The notes under the pieces: model-generated
Told to the model about the DNA's origin: nothing
What the model saw: only the letters and a program-made list of their open reading frames with translations
Databases searched by the model: none
Shown here: piece by piece, positions 1 through 12,172 of the stretch
Position numbering within the stretch: the first letter of the stretch is position 1
Layout: each line of letters opens with the position of its first letter
Translations under genes and position numbers: made by a program
Assembly (NCBI GenBank): GCA_029718625.1
Contig: CM056381.1
Span: forward strand, 50,834,157-50,898,156
Source: Synaphobranchus kaupii
Lineage: Eukaryota > Chordata > Actinopteri > Anguilliformes > Synaphobranchidae
Length of the DNA stretch: 64,000 nt
Direction: 5' to 3'

Positions 1-326
1 GGCAAACTCATCTGAGATAGGCTCATTCATTTATGACAGAAGCAGAAGCCAGGACATGGAAACCATAACACCATGTAGAATCCAACACTTTAAAATAACA
101 TTAAGTAAAATTAAATATAATATCATCTCTGAACATTTTATAACAGTAAGACATTCATTTTGTATTATCAATAATGTTACATTTTAACAGTATAAAAGTG
201 AACCAAAACGTACTCGGGCAGTGCATACTGTAGGGTACTATCAGTGACAACAATGTACTTATTCCACTGTCTCATAAAACAGTTTCAACAAATTTGAGTA
301 AATAGTAGACCACCATCAGTTAGACT
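1..326. other. AT-rich stretch, no gene seen
   Basis: No open frame or RNA gene is supported here. It lies just beyond the last readable codon of the piggyBac remnant, so it may hold that element's 3' untranslated region and end. I could not find a matching terminal repeat or TTAA-flanked end, so the left boundary of the piggyBac element may lie outside the window. Confidence 0.5.
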
Positions 327-2379
327 TCACTCTCCATGAAAACACTTGAAGCACTCAATGTGGAGAGGTGCATCACACTTCTCATATGCATATACAGTGC
401 GCTTGTCGTACCATCTGCATCTGTGGAAACGGTTCCCTGTGTTCACAGGCCATTGAGATTTTCCATCACCTCTTGCAGAATCCTGAGTGACAGTTGTTGC
501 AATCGAAGATCTTCTGCCATGGCCAACAGGTAGTTTTCCATATCTTTTTAGTAAACCCAGGGACACAGATCGCTGAAAGGCCAGGAGTTCATATTCACTA
601 CCAACAACATCTCTGAAGAACAACCAGCTATTCACCACTGTGAAGGGACCAAGAAAAGATTGGCCACCACCACTTCTTTGACCTTATTGCAGCCCTGTAT
701 CTTGACACCTGAAGATCATGCAGATCCACGCCCCCCATGTTTTGGTTGTATGTGAGGATACACATGGGCTGTGGAACTTTGTCATAGGCTTTTTTCCAGT
801 ACCTTTTCCCCCTGTGCAAGGATCTCAGAGCTTCCGCGAGGCATTTTTTTTGGAATTTCTTCACATCTGTTAAAGGGACATCATACAGGCGGCACTGTCT
901 CAGAGTGCCAAGACATCCATAACCTTGTTTTGTCATTTCATCAAGGAGGCTAAGTGAGGTGAAAAGGTTGTCATGTACAAAGTTACACACTGGAGGAACT
1001 TCCGCTTGTTCGGCTAGACCAAGGACTATACTTGGGCCCTGTCCTAGGCCAGTTTCAGGGAGATGTGTGTGCACTCCCCAATAGGGCTCCATATGATAAA
1101 TGTACCCTGTAGGTGATGCAAGGCTCCACAATTTATACCCAAACCGGATTGGTTTGCCCCTGATGAATTCTTGCAACCATGGCTGCCATAATAAGGTATC
1201 ATGCTTTTTTCAACCGATACCCATTTTGGGTATGGCATCATTTTGTAAGACTCATCCAGTGCACTGAAGATGGGCCGTACTTTGTAGAAAGGGTCGTTTG
1301 TGGCCTTTGAGTTATCCAACAGATGGATTGAGGCCATTATCTCATCAAATTGATTCTTTCTCACTGCATTTGCGATGGCTTCATTGTAGACATCGGGGTC
1401 ATATGACCAAAACATGTGCCACCGTGACACAGAACTGTAGCCAGATGCGAGAAGAACCCCATAGAAAGTCAGCAACTGATCCATATTCAGATCAAGTATC
1501 TTCCCTTTGGTTTACATTGAATAGGTGTTTGACATCTCAAGAGTGAGCTCCCTCAGAGTAGGAGGGTACATCAACAGGAACAAATCGACTGGATCAGGTT
1601 TAGTTTGCTTTATGCACTCTGCTGCAGTTGGGCCATAGGTCACGAAATCTGGAATCTTGGACGCAGCCGGTCGTTTTGATCTTTTAAAAACCCTGTCCCT
1701 ATTTTGCATATTTTGAAGAGATGTTTTCTGTTTTTTGTTGCGTCGTGGGGTCTCATTTTCCTCAGGGCATCTCCTTTTTCGGCTGGTCGCTGTGGGAGAC
1801 TCGCCAAGATATGGCAGTGGTGGTGAGTTTGCTTCAACACCGACTGCTGCAGGAGCGGGAGGTGGAGTGGGGCACACCAATTGGTTCTCATGAACATCTG
1901 CCTCATCCTCCAGATAGTTCACCTCTGCATCGCCATTCAATAGTCTACCTGAAAAAAGGCCCGTTTTACCCTGGTACTCCCTATCTGAGCCATCGCTATC
2001 ACAGTCACTTTCAATTGCTTCTTTTTCAAGTGTAGGAATGACGGTGATGCTGCACACAGCACTTGGGGGGTAACGTATGTCTAGCAGGTCCAACACATCA
2101 GATAGTTTTAACCTGTAAAAAAAAAAAAAAAAAAAAGATAACTAAGATTAACAGCCAAAACCTGTGTTTTCAATTAAGACACTGTATTATACTACCGGTC
2201 ACAATTGTGACCGTTAACAAATTTACACTTCTTATGAGCAAAATATATATGCAGGAGTATAATTGTCAAAATATATCAGTAGTAGACCCTTTAAAGAATA
2301 TATGTACAAAAGATGATAGTTCTATCTGTTAATTAAGGTGTTTTACTTACTTCCTTTTGTGGAAGTCTGAGGAAGACAT
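327..2379 (-). pseudogene. piggyBac-type transposase gene, spliced but broken
   Basis: This is a DDD transposase of the piggyBac (PGBD-like) family. A short first exon (2379-2351, starting MSSSDFHK) ends at a GTAAGT donor. After a 238-bp intron with a T-rich acceptor (ending at 2113) the frame continues KLSDVLDLLDIRYPP. The acidic, proline-rich N-terminal part runs to about 1640. The transposase core follows (WHMFWSYDP; then a PIRFGYKLWSLASPTGYIY block), with the second Asp in HDNLFTSL and the third in YNQNMGGVDLHD. A Cys-containing tail (CDAPLHIECFKCF) closes it. There are three breaks: an in-frame TAA at about 1512-1514 after which the same frame resumes, a frameshift near 1176, and another near 636. 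The first catalytic Asp position, usually VDES, reads VEKS here. It is almost surely inactive. Whether the intron is native to the family is inferred from how cleanly it splices. Confidence 0.85.
2196..2213. repeat. 18-bp perfect palindrome in the piggyBac intron
   Basis: The sequence CGGTCACAATTGTGACCG is its own reverse complement and is followed directly by TTAA, the target tetranucleotide of piggyBac elements. A near copy lies at 2557-2574. These could be binding sites for the transposase or subterminal repeats; function is inference. Confidence 0.6.
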
Positions 2380-2556
2380 CTTCTTCCAGAGGTGCAAGCA
2401 GGAAGTAAACTGATCTGGTCATGTGACCTTCCACACTAGTCATATGACATTGATAAATATTAATCAAGACAATCTATTTTTTCATTTAAAAGTAGAATTT
2501 CTTGCCCAAAGCCAACAACAACACTTTTAGAGCTTCCAGAAATAAAAAAAATCATG

Positions 2557-2574
2557 CGGTCACAACTGTGACCG
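2557..2574. repeat. Second copy of the palindrome, upstream of the piggyBac gene
   Basis: CGGTCACAACTGTGACCG differs from the 2196-2213 copy by one central base. It lies about 180 bp upstream of the transposase start codon, where a regulatory or subterminal transposase site would be expected. A TTAA occurs a few bases beyond it. Confidence 0.55.
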
Positions 2575-2579
2575 GTGGG

Positions 2580-4017
2580 ATTTTAATCATTGAACTGAGT
2601 GACGTGAATTCGCTGGTCAGTTGCTTGCTTCCCGTTACATCACGTACCCTACATGAGGAAGGTGCTCTATTCATTTTAAAATAAGTACATTTTCCTTCCA
2701 GCTTATATTTTGTTTATATCAAAACAGCCGTGCGTTTCTGTTTTGTTTCAACATATTTAATGTCGACAAAAATATTTTAAAACTGATTTGTTTTCTACAT
2801 CAATGGGAAACACAATGTCAGACCAGCTGTTTCTGATGACGATTCTTTTGAATAAAGTCCAGTTGTGATTTAGCCAGACATTTGTCAGCTAGTTTACAGG
2901 CTAGCAACCACTTTTACAGTCAATACCGGCTGAATATTGGCTGACTTAACTCATTGAACCCTTGCTGAATGTTTGCATTGCAATGACCAAGGAGATAACT
3001 TATGTAGGCTACCGATATAAATTCAACCATTTCTAAATCATAACTCACCTTAGGTGGAAATGTTGCTTATAATTGGCCTGTTTATAATTGCCGTTTCAGC
3101 CCCAAAGTTGGACCTCTTGCTCCGCCTACCCTCTTTGGCTATACCATGATTTGGCGCAGGAGCTGGTGCACATAGGTTAAGTATAGGCTATGTGAATTGA
3201 CCTACAACTGTTTTAACTGCATTTGATAGTGAGATAGTGACAAGCACTAGATACTAGTCCACCTATTCCACCTTGTGAGTAAAAAATACACTTGACTGTT
3301 TATCTTGTACTAATGTGACAGTCTCAAACTCTACCCCATGTGTGTATCACCTATCCTATACACCATTTCAGTACCCAACTCTGATTTAGAGGAAAGAACC
3401 CTGTGTTTTTGTCTATCTCTCCCAATCAACTGTTTTATTGTATGCTCTTCAGACATCTTAATGTATACTTCTTTCAACAGGCAACAAAATTGTAATGACT
3501 GAAACATTTCAGTATTCTCCTCATTGGGGTTATCTGACAAATTATGCAATTATATATTTTCAAAAAATTCAGACTACAGTTTTTTAGCAGGCCGAAGTCA
3601 CTAATGCCATTTAAATGATCAGAGCCAGGAAAAGCTGCAAAGTTTAAAGATTCATGTGAAACACCTACTCTTATTCTTGGAAGACATTCTCAGCTAAAAG
3701 TGGAACAAGTAACAATAGAAATTGTTCTGTATCTTACACTTATTGCAAACTTCATCCACTTTATGGAGAAAGGTGCAATAAATAAAGTAGCCATCAGAGG
3801 ACAGTATTGTTTCTGTCCCAGGGCTCTGCGTAGAGATGCTTTAAGTACAGAGGCACTGATTTCATTTTACAGTATTGTATATTATCTTTGTCTCTTGGAA
3901 TTTTTAACATAGATCAATTAAATGAAGAAAAAAACATTTCCCCTTAAAAACATCCTTTACAGATTTAGTGCTATCATGCCCAATGTTAACCAGCATTGTT
4001 TCCCTTTCCCAGACATA
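2580..4017. other. Intergenic stretch, nothing recognised
   Basis: AT-rich sequence with only short open frames and no codon pattern, RNA gene or terminal repeats that I can support. It ends at the TA dinucleotide (4016-4017) used by the following Tc1 insertion. Confidence 0.5.
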
Positions 4018-5548
4018 CACTACTCACAAAAAGTTAGGGATATTCGGCTTTCGGGTGAAATTTCAGGATGAACCTAAAATGCACTATAACCTTTACAGGT
4101 GAAATTAATTTGACCTTCTCTAAACTTTTGAATGCACATGTCCAACTATTCAATGTTTCAGTACTTTTTGCACAACTTGCTGTTCTCTAACAAGGAGCTG
4201 AACGACAAAATTCACAACAGGTGTTTGATCCATGAATCGACCAATACATTTCCTGGTTCAATTAGAATTGGTATTTAAACAGTCCTCTTCATCATGCTGT
4301 TCACATTTTGACATCATGAGACCAAGACGACACCTAACAATTGATCAACAGTACCTCGCCATTGCGAGGCTTCAAACAGGATGTTCTCAGAGGGAAGTGG
4401 CCACTGAGCTTAGAGTGTCACAGAGTGTCATCAGCAGGTTGCAACAGAGATACAGAGACACTGGAAGAGTCACAGAAAGGCATAGAAGTGGACGTCCTTT
4501 GGCCACATCCCACACTGATGACCGCTTCATTGTGAACAGTGCCCTGCGGAACCGGATGATGAATGCCACTCAACTCCAGGCACATTTAAGGGAGGTGAGA
4601 GGCACCCAAGTGTCACGTCAGACCATTCGAAACCGTTTACATCAGCGTGGTCTGCGTGCTAGACGACCTGCAAGGGTACCTGACCACACCACCAGGCACA
4701 GGCGTCATCGTCTTGCATGGGCCAGGGAGCATTTACGCTGGACGAGGGACCAGTGGGCCTCAGTGCTGTTCTCTGATGAAAGTCGATTCACGTTGAGCAG
4801 AAATGATGGCCGCCAACGATGTTGGAGACGTCAAGGAGAGCGCTATGCATCAGCCACTGTTGTCACCAGACGACCCTTTGGTGGTGGCGGTGTTACAGTG
4901 TGGGCAGGTGTGTCTAGTCAATACAGAACTGCCCTACACTTTGTGAATGGTACAGTGACAAGCCCATACTACCTGAATAACATCATTAATCCAGTCATTG
5001 TGCCCCTGCATGAACAACACAGGCCTAATTTCATCTTCATGGACGACAATGCTCCAGCTCATCGAGGTCGCATCATTAGGGAAAGGCTGCTGGAGACTGG
5101 GGTACCTCAAATGGAGTGGCCTGCACTTTCTCCAGACCTGAATCCCATAGAAAACCTATGGGATCAGCTGACTCACCGTGTAGAGGCTCGTAACTCTGTA
5201 CCCCAGAACCTCAATGACCTGAGGGCCACCCTTCAAGAAGAGTGGGATGCCATGCCTCAGCAGACAATAAGTCGACTTGTGAACAGCATGAGACGTCGTT
5301 GTCAAGCTGTAATTGATGCTCAAGGGCACATGACAAGTTATTGAGACATTGACATTTTTGTTGTGGTATACCCACCACTGTTGTTGGCTTTTGTTTCAAT
5401 AAATTGTTTGAGATGAGGAAATCACCATTGCATGCTTCTACTTAAATGCCCTACTTTCATGATACGTATAATATCACTGTAGCGTGAACTTACATTTTCC
5501 ATAAATTTCACCCGAAAGCCAAATATCCCTAACTTTTTGTGAGTAGTG
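4018..5548 (+). mobile_element. Complete Tc1-type DNA transposon, copy A
   Basis: A 1531-bp element begins CACTACTCACAAAAAGTTAG and ends with the exact inverse of that terminus. It is flanked by a TA duplication (4016-4017 and 5549-5550). The ends also carry a longer imperfect inverted match (TTCGGCTTTCGGGTGAAATT against its complement near 5505). It encodes one uninterrupted transposase. A second copy at 43178-44706 is nearly identical along its full length, so both are recent insertions. Removing this copy leaves the site CAGACATATGTCTG, a perfect palindrome centred on the TA. Confidence 0.95.
4316..5344 (+). CDS. Tc1/mariner transposase, intact DD34E
   Basis: A 342-residue cut-and-paste transposase. 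I chose the ATG at 4316 ([12 protein letters not shown]) rather than 4232, because Tc1 transposases are about 340 residues and begin just before the first helix-turn-helix. The N-terminal paired-like DNA-binding region has two HTH units ([35 protein letters not shown]) joined by a basic GRP-containing linker (RHRSGRPLA). The catalytic triad is visible: Asp in LFSDESRF, Asp in FMDDNAPAH and Glu in DLNPIENLW. There are exactly 34 residues between the last two, giving DD34E. A glycine-rich motif ([10 protein letters not shown]) is in place. No stop or frameshift interrupts it, so it may be capable of activity; this is inference from sequence alone. Confidence 0.95.
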   Translation: MRPRRHLTIDQQYLAIARLQTGCSQREVATELRVSQSVISRLQQRYRDTGRVTERHRSGRPLATSHTDDRFIVNSALRNRMMNATQLQAHLREVRGTQVSRQTIRNRLHQRGLRARRPARVPDHTTRHRRHRLAWAREHLRWTRDQWASVLFSDESRFTLSRNDGRQRCWRRQGERYASATVVTRRPFGGGGVTVWAGVSSQYRTALHFVNGTVTSPYYLNNIINPVIVPLHEQHRPNFIFMDDNAPAHRGRIIRERLLETGVPQMEWPALSPDLNPIENLWDQLTHRVEARNSVPQNLNDLRATLQEEWDAMPQQTISRLVNSMRRRCQAVIDAQGHMTSY

Positions 5549-5550
5549 TA

Positions 5551-7139
5551 TGTCTGATTGCACTGGAGGATACCCAGTGTCTGATCTAATTCATCTCACT
5601 TTGCTTATATTGTGGTGCATGGCATAGATTGTTTTTTCATTCTGAAAGGTTGATCATTGTGATGTTCAAATCTGATGTTTTTCAAAAACATGTTTACTTC
5701 TCTCATGCTGGTAAATTAGATTTGGACTGTAGGTGCCCAGTGCACAAAGCTTACAAACTAACTGAGCGCACTCCTTGTGCATTGTACACAAAAACTGTCA
5801 TCTGGTTTTTTGGAAATTGGACAGATTTTCTCAGGAAATATATGGTTTAAGTAAAACATGAAAAGGTTTTAGTTCAAGATAATGATTCTCGCAGAACACA
5901 TACCCATAGCAAAACAGACACAATTCAGCATTAAATGACCAAAAATTCTTTAATTTTTACCATAGTGATTACTATTAATCTTAGTTTTGCAGATATGGTT
6001 TATTCATGCCATACCACCTCAGTTTCCAAGGAACTGGTCTGAAGGTGACTGGCAAAAGCCATTAATGTAAAGTACATCATCATAGAACATATTTTCATAT
6101 ACTGTCCCATTTATAAGTATTTCAAGCAGCTAAATATAATGGTAGTTTGTATATATCTGCATACTCTACTCTGCATGTTGTCAATGCACAAATTCACAAA
6201 CATTCACATTCAACAGTACAGCAAAGGAATAAGCATACACTTAAATCAAATGTTATAGCTTTTTACTGTAACTATGGCTGGGATTCAATCTAAACTCAAA
6301 GTTGGTTGTTTGTATATATTGATTAAATATGGGAGAGTGTGCTGGATAGCCAGCATGGCTCCAGAATGCATCCTGGTCATATAGCTGTACATATAGGATT
6401 AGGTTAAAAATGAGCAAACCATTGTAACATAATATTGACTTAATTACGTATTAAACATAAGGACAAATTACTTTGCAGATAGATTGAATTCCAATCAGTA
6501 TCTCCGTCCTGCCTGTCTGTTTGTGAAATTTAAAGTCAAATTCCTGTCTGAACAAACTTAGAGGAGACTCAATCGTACATTTAATGTTTCTTTTTCTTTC
6601 TTTTGATTTTTTTCTCTCGAACATTTACAGCCATGTAAGACAAAAAAAGTTACAAACATAATTGACTTGCAGTTTGCATCCATTTCAAAATGTTACATAA
6701 ATAAAAGTAATATTTATAAATATATCCTTTATAAACATATAAATATTTTTTAATAACATAAATACAACACACATATGCAGGAATGAAGTATTATTAACGT
6801 ACAGCAGAGACAATCCAGCTTTGTCGCTATAGTTCCTACACTTTTGCCGTCCAGCTTGTAATGGTTTCTCTTTATGCACGTGTTTGTCTCTGCTTCAGGC
6901 AATGCTGATGATGGTCTCTCTTCCTTTTAAAAATAGGTTTCTTGAATAAAGATGTCATTCTTCCTCAGATGAAAACCAGTAAAAGCAAAGTTGTCCAATC
7001 CCATCATCTTTACATGTTCTGTAACAGAAAACAAAAAGCTTTGCTTTTCAATGTTAATACAGTATATAAAGATATATTTAACTGCTGTTATTGTGACTTT
7101 GGTCCAGTTTTTTTACCTTTACTTTATGTAATATATATA
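5551..7139. other. Intergenic stretch, nothing recognised
   Basis: AT-rich, with only short shadow frames. The right end runs into an alternating TA tract (about 7129-7139) in which the next Tc1 remnant is inserted. Confidence 0.5.
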
Positions 7140-7671
7140 CACTGCCTGGCCAAAAAAAAAGTCGCCGTTGCACCCGTCATGCATAGTGCCCACTGTACAA
7201 GCCTCTGGAGGCAGTCTTATGATCTGGGGTTGCTTCAATCGGTCAGGTCTAGGCTCAGCAACATTATGCAGCAATACAAAATGAAGTCAGCTAAGTACCT
7301 GAATGTACTGAATGACCAGGTTATCCCATCAATGGGCATATTCCAGGACGACAATGCCAAGATTCATCAGGCTCAAATTGTGAAAGAGTGGTTCAGGGAG
7401 CATGAGGAATCATTTTCACACATGAATTGGCCACCAGAGTCCTGACCTTAACCCCATTGAAAGTCTTTGGGATGTGCTGGAGAAGACTTTACAGAGTGGT
7501 TGGACTCTCCCGTCGTCAATACAAGATCTTGGGCAAAAATGATGGAAATACATGTTGTCACGTTGCATAAGGTTGTCGAAACAATGCCACGACGAATGCG
7601 CGCCGTAATCAAAGTTAAAGGCGGTCCAACAAAATATTAGAGCGTGCAACTTTTTTTTTGGCCAGGCAGTG
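7140..7671 (+). mobile_element. Internally deleted Tc1-type transposon
   Basis: A 532-bp remnant with inverted ends CACTGCCTGGCCAAAAAAAA and its complement, flanked by TA. Full Tc1 elements are about 1.6 kb, so roughly two thirds is missing. The plus frame still shows the last part of a DD34E transposase: a [15 protein letters not shown] block with the second Asp, then HMNWPPES followed by a stop, and beyond it [11 protein letters not shown] in another frame. The HTH region and first catalytic Asp are absent. It is dead, and could only move if a related transposase acted on it. Confidence 0.85.
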
Positions 7672-7673
7672 TA

Positions 7674-10110
7674 TAAGAACTGTTGTTTCGAGTTCTTTAT
7701 TAATTTTATTTGGCACATTTTATGTTTTTGATCAATTTTGAAAGTACAGTTGTATTGTAAGCCCAACCCACCAGCCTCTCTGAGCTGGTTGACTGCAATT
7801 GACCACTGCGTGACTGGAGTACACTTTGTGGACAGCTGACACAGGCAGACTACAGGCACCCAAGTGATCAGAGCTAATCTAACGTACTGAGTAGGGGAAA
7901 GCCTGCCATTTGAAAACCTCCCTCTGGGTGACACTAGGGCCAAATACACATGGGAGACTCCATTATCCGTGACTCCAGGCCACAGTCAGACTCAGCACTG
8001 CCCATCAGGTAATGTGACTGGATATTTAACTGTTTTTCCAAGTTATTCATGATATAACTTAATAAATAAACTTAATAAATTTAAATCTTTGAATGTGGCT
8101 GGATACTCTTTTTCCAACTTGAAATACTGGATACTCTTTTTCCTCATGAAATAAGTCCAATCTTATATATTCACTCTGACAAAGTGACAGTTTGAAAGTC
8201 CCAAGCTCATTTTTGCTTTTTTGACATTGCTGGCTGAGACCTTAGTACTGTTAACTCCACGCACCCAACACATATTGACATAATAGTAATGTGACTGAGA
8301 TGGAAGTGATAACCCCCTGATTTATTTTCTTTGCCATAGTTTTTATTTTTAAGGTGCAGTGGCTTTTTAAAGAGTATCCCATTCAATGTTTTAGCTACTG
8401 CAGGGGTTCCTAAACTTGGCCTGGGTCTCTCCGTGTATGCTGATTTTCATTCCAACCACAGTTTAAACTGCTTACGGGTTCTTAATTGTTTTTAATTAGG
8501 CACTTTTGATGTCTATTTTGCCCTCTTAATTAAGGACACATTATGTGACAAATGGATATGCATGCTACAATAAATAAGCATCCCATATTTCAGTCAGATC
8601 AATTATCAGACATCTGATGCTTTCATTTCCTTTAATGTGTTAAATAGCAAGTCATTCATTTAGAAAGAGGTTATATTTTAATGATTTTTTAAAATAGTTG
8701 GGTAGGTTTTAAATGGTGAATGTTTGGCCACCTGGTCACTAAAACTAAACCATTTGTTGAAAATTAAGGCAAGAGAGCCAAACCTAGAATTGTGTTCAAA
8801 TAAGTTCAAGGATAAAATTTAGGAAATAAATTGTTGGTTTAACCTGAACAGTAATTGATGCCTTCTTTGTTTTAACACAAGTTTTAAATTCCTATTATCG
8901 CTTTTATTACATTAAATGTATTCATTTGCTAAACGCTTTGTCAAGTGATATGGAAAGTTATGTGCAATTTACTGCTTGGTCTAACCAGTCACTCTCATGC
9001 TGTCTTGGTGGATTGCTTTGCGTTTTGAAGGTATCCACCTTGGTTCTGTCACTGGAAGTATAACTTTTTAATTTGGAAGAGGTAGAGGTTACTATTTGTG
9101 CATATGTGTCAGGGCACAGACAAAATTCAACATGAACTTTCATATTTGGACTACATGCTGAGGTGACTTTGTTTCCTTTCTTTCCAAGGCTCTATTAACA
9201 GTCTAGTTACAATCTACAGCAATCAATCAGTCCAATCAATGCTTTGATAAATGACACATCTCTTTGAAAGCAAATCATATCAAACCGTAACCAGATTGGG
9301 TCAATGGCTTGAGGAATGGGGGTTTTCACAGAGTAGGCTGTTTATATAGAACAGATATGTCTCCATTCTGAGGGGCACTGCATGTTTTAGATTTGCTTTC
9401 CAGTTAACAGCTAATATCCACTTAACCATTTAGTCTGCTGTAATGCTTTTTTTTCAGGTTGTGGGTCGGCTAGTGACACCATTTAAATGTAATTTCCAAG
9501 CTGAGCAGCTGATCTAGTAGTGGTTCTTCAATGAAGCTGAGATAGACTATCGCAATGATGGGTGTGGGATACTTCCTATAGCAGCCCATCTGCAACCTGC
9601 ACTTGAAAGACAAAAAGTCACATGGATGGGCTCAAGTTGAAGTACTGCTATCACCTATCTACCCCCCAAAGTGCAGAACGCAATCTAGTTTTTTGTTGTT
9701 AGGTGTTATGCTTCAATGCTTTAGATCTGTTTAAACTCTGCTAACATCCAAAACTGGAATTTATTGATGTTGAATTTGTATGCTTGTTGTTGAATTTATA
9801 TGTGGCAGCTAAATGGTGAAATTAAGTCAAGCAGGAGATGGATCTGAGGAAGTGAGAGGAGAGGACAAACTAGGGCACTTGGACTTGGTTCATTCTCTCT
9901 GCAGGCATGACAGTGAGGAGGGCAGTTATGTGTCCTTGTTTTAATACAGGGATAGGCTATCATTATTGGAGTGTCACAGACCTAAGCACGAAGAGAACTC
10001 CATCTCCTGCATTAATCTAGCCTGAGAATTGATCTGTTTCCGATAAGATGAAAACAAGTGGCATCTGCAGCAGGACCAGGGTTACCTTGCTTTTAATAAT
10101 AATTCAGCAC
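7674..10110. other. Region downstream of nppc, no gene seen
   Basis: No coding exon is supported. A weak dispersed-repeat signature lies at about 8398-8560. Several inverted AATAAA hexamers on the minus strand (for example 9760-9765) could serve as distal nppc polyadenylation signals. Confidence 0.4.
8398..8560. repeat. Possible old SINE or MITE fragment
   Basis: The stretch contains GATTTTCATTCCAACCA followed by repeated TTAATTA-type runs. This resembles a dispersed repeat common in vertebrate genomes in which a phrase like 'tggttttcattccaacca' precedes a run of 'ttaatta'. I cannot name the family or define its ends. Confidence 0.3.
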
Positions 10111-10114
10111 TGAA

Positions 10115-10120
10115 TTTATT
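10115..10120 (-). terminator. Candidate polyadenylation signal of nppc
   Basis: AATAAA on the minus strand, 72 bp beyond the nppc stop codon. Another hexamer at 9760-9765 would give a longer 3' UTR. Which is used cannot be told from sequence. Confidence 0.4.
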
Positions 10121-10191
10121 AGGCTCGTGGCTGTTTACTGTTAGCTGGTTGTTCAGTAGCCTACTCACATACCTGTCGTGCTGGTGTGTTT

Positions 10192-12025
10192 CTAACAGCC
10201 CATCCCACTTAGGGTGCTAATCCTGTCGAGCTTGTGTCCGAAGCAACCACCGCGGGCTGGCGCGGACGCTGCTTTCTTGACCCCAGTCTTCTGTTTCCGC
10301 GAGCCTGGCTGGTCGTTCATGATGCGAGACCACATGCCCCTGGCTCGAGTGTTCAGCCGTAGGTCCCGTAACAGACGCGAACTCGCGCTCTCTAGATTCC
10401 TTTCTCGCTCCCCCGACGCCAGGTATTCGGAAAGCTCTTCGCCTAGCAAATTTCTCAGGGACTGTGGGGGACAAATAACGGATAAGTAGCGTTAGAATCA
10501 GAGGTCAATTGTCAGAATGCGTGTAAGTTATCTCCACTCCAATTACGTGTCTGTATTCACAATATTTACTTCGTTGGTAGGCTTTTGAACTAGTTACAGT
10601 AGGCAAATTGTTCGTTGAAGCGATTCACTGTGAAATGACCCGATAGGTTACGTTATGATAAGATAGCAACTGTATATTTTCAGTGTGCCGAACCTTTCCA
10701 TTCTAAACAATTATTAAGAAATTATAGGCTGGTGAAAATAATCATAATAAGTCTCAAGTCAACTTCTAATAAACGTTTAGCGTGTAGGACGCGTAAAAAC
10801 GCGGCATTTGAACTGATAGGCTATTAATTTCTATTGACAGTATTAGGCTACACCAAATTGATAAAGCATCCCAAGCTTTCAAATCGATCAATTTTGAAAG
10901 CCTCCCCCTAATGGAAGGCACACGGAATGTGAACGGTTGCTGGAAGACTGGCCATTGCCGTTGTCTACTCTATAATGTAGCCTAATAACGTTCACAAATA
11001 TATAGGACAACCCTATATATAGCCCTACTGCTTGTATTATGAATCACATATTTTCTAACTTGTCCAGGCGCAATTAATAAAAAACCATGTGAGTATAGTA
11101 GTGATCACGCAAAATTACGGTTGCAGTGTATGTGCATAACGGGATTACAAGAAACAACAGGTGTTTGTGTCGTCAGCAGTGCATGAGGCCAAGTTTCATT
11201 TCACCAATTGTTCTTCAAACAATGTTAAAATAAGAACATGAGAACATAAAAGTTTGATGGCAGCCTATTCGTGGAGCTGTCTGGTCGTTTCACTGAGGGT
11301 AGGTCACACTGCAGCGAGCAACGCGGCGTTCCCAAGAACCAGCTGGATTTCTGTTCAGCACCAAGGCTGGCCAGCGAATATCTTTAAATATGCTACTGAA
11401 GCTAGGTAGCTATGCGTGCTGCTTAGAGTTGACAAATAAATATTAAGAAAATCCCTAAGCAATATTCTCTCTCGTGACTTGCCTTTTTGCTCTCCACCTG
11501 CAAGCTTATTTCTGTTTATGGGTTAGGAGTGTGACAAGGCGCAACCAGGATGTCATCGGACGATAGGAAATTCACATAAACTCAGATATATGCTTGTTGC
11601 TATCGTGGTGTATTCTATTCACCAAGCAAATGTTATTTTAACATCAATACAATCTTCACGTTTAATTTAGCCTATAGGCTAGATTCCTTTTTTTCCACCT
11701 GTGGTATCACCTCGTTATCCCACACCTTACTATCTATATTGGATGACTTCAGCATATAAACTGTGCAATAAAGAAATAATGGTAATAATAAAAAGTAATA
11801 GTTTGAAGTGCTACGACATAAAATCCTGTTATATTCACAAAACGTAATTGTTGCCTACCCGTTAAATTAGCGCAAACGCGTTGTGTTCCACGAAAACAGA
11901 AGTAGACTTTTGTAATATGTAAATAATCTCACCTTCTCTTGTGCAGGGATTAACGACTTTGCCTCTGTGCTGAATGAAAACAGGGTCATTAATAGTCCAC
12001 AGACCATCAATTGAGAGACATTCAT
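10192..12025 (-). CDS. nppc: C-type natriuretic peptide precursor, two exons
   Basis: A secreted peptide hormone precursor of 120 residues, close to the human CNP precursor (126). Exon 1 (12025-11933) encodes 31 residues: a hydrophobic signal peptide beginning MNVSQLMVCGLLMTLFSF, then TEAKSLIPAQEK, ending at a GTGAGA donor. Exon 2 (10461-10192), after a CCCCACAG acceptor, continues in frame as SLRNLLGEELSEYL, the conserved propeptide block of CNPs, then RLLRDLRLNTRARGMW. The C-terminus is the 17-residue ring CFGHKLDRISTLSGMGC ending at the second Cys, with no tail after it, which is diagnostic of CNP as opposed to ANP or BNP. A dibasic KK precedes the mature peptide, giving a predicted 26-residue form. 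Known role: ligand of guanylyl cyclase B, raising cGMP. Teleosts have several CNP paralogues. Linkage to dis3l2 matches the tetrapod CNP locus, but I do not assign a number. Confidence 0.93.
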
Positions 12026-12172
12026 TCTGGATGCTGAAGTCGTTTCCCCTGTGCGTAAAGTTAGGGCTAAGTCTTGGGGTCGCTGATTTCTCGAAGTCAA
12101 TTTGATGCTTCCCAGTTAGCTTACTCCAAGATGTTCAAATTCTGCTATTCTGTTTGTAATACTCCGCAAACG

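Noticed and set aside
10214..10489. Plus-strand 91-codon open frame
   Set aside because: It is a shadow of nppc exon 2 on the opposite strand; the minus-strand reading gives an unmistakable CNP.
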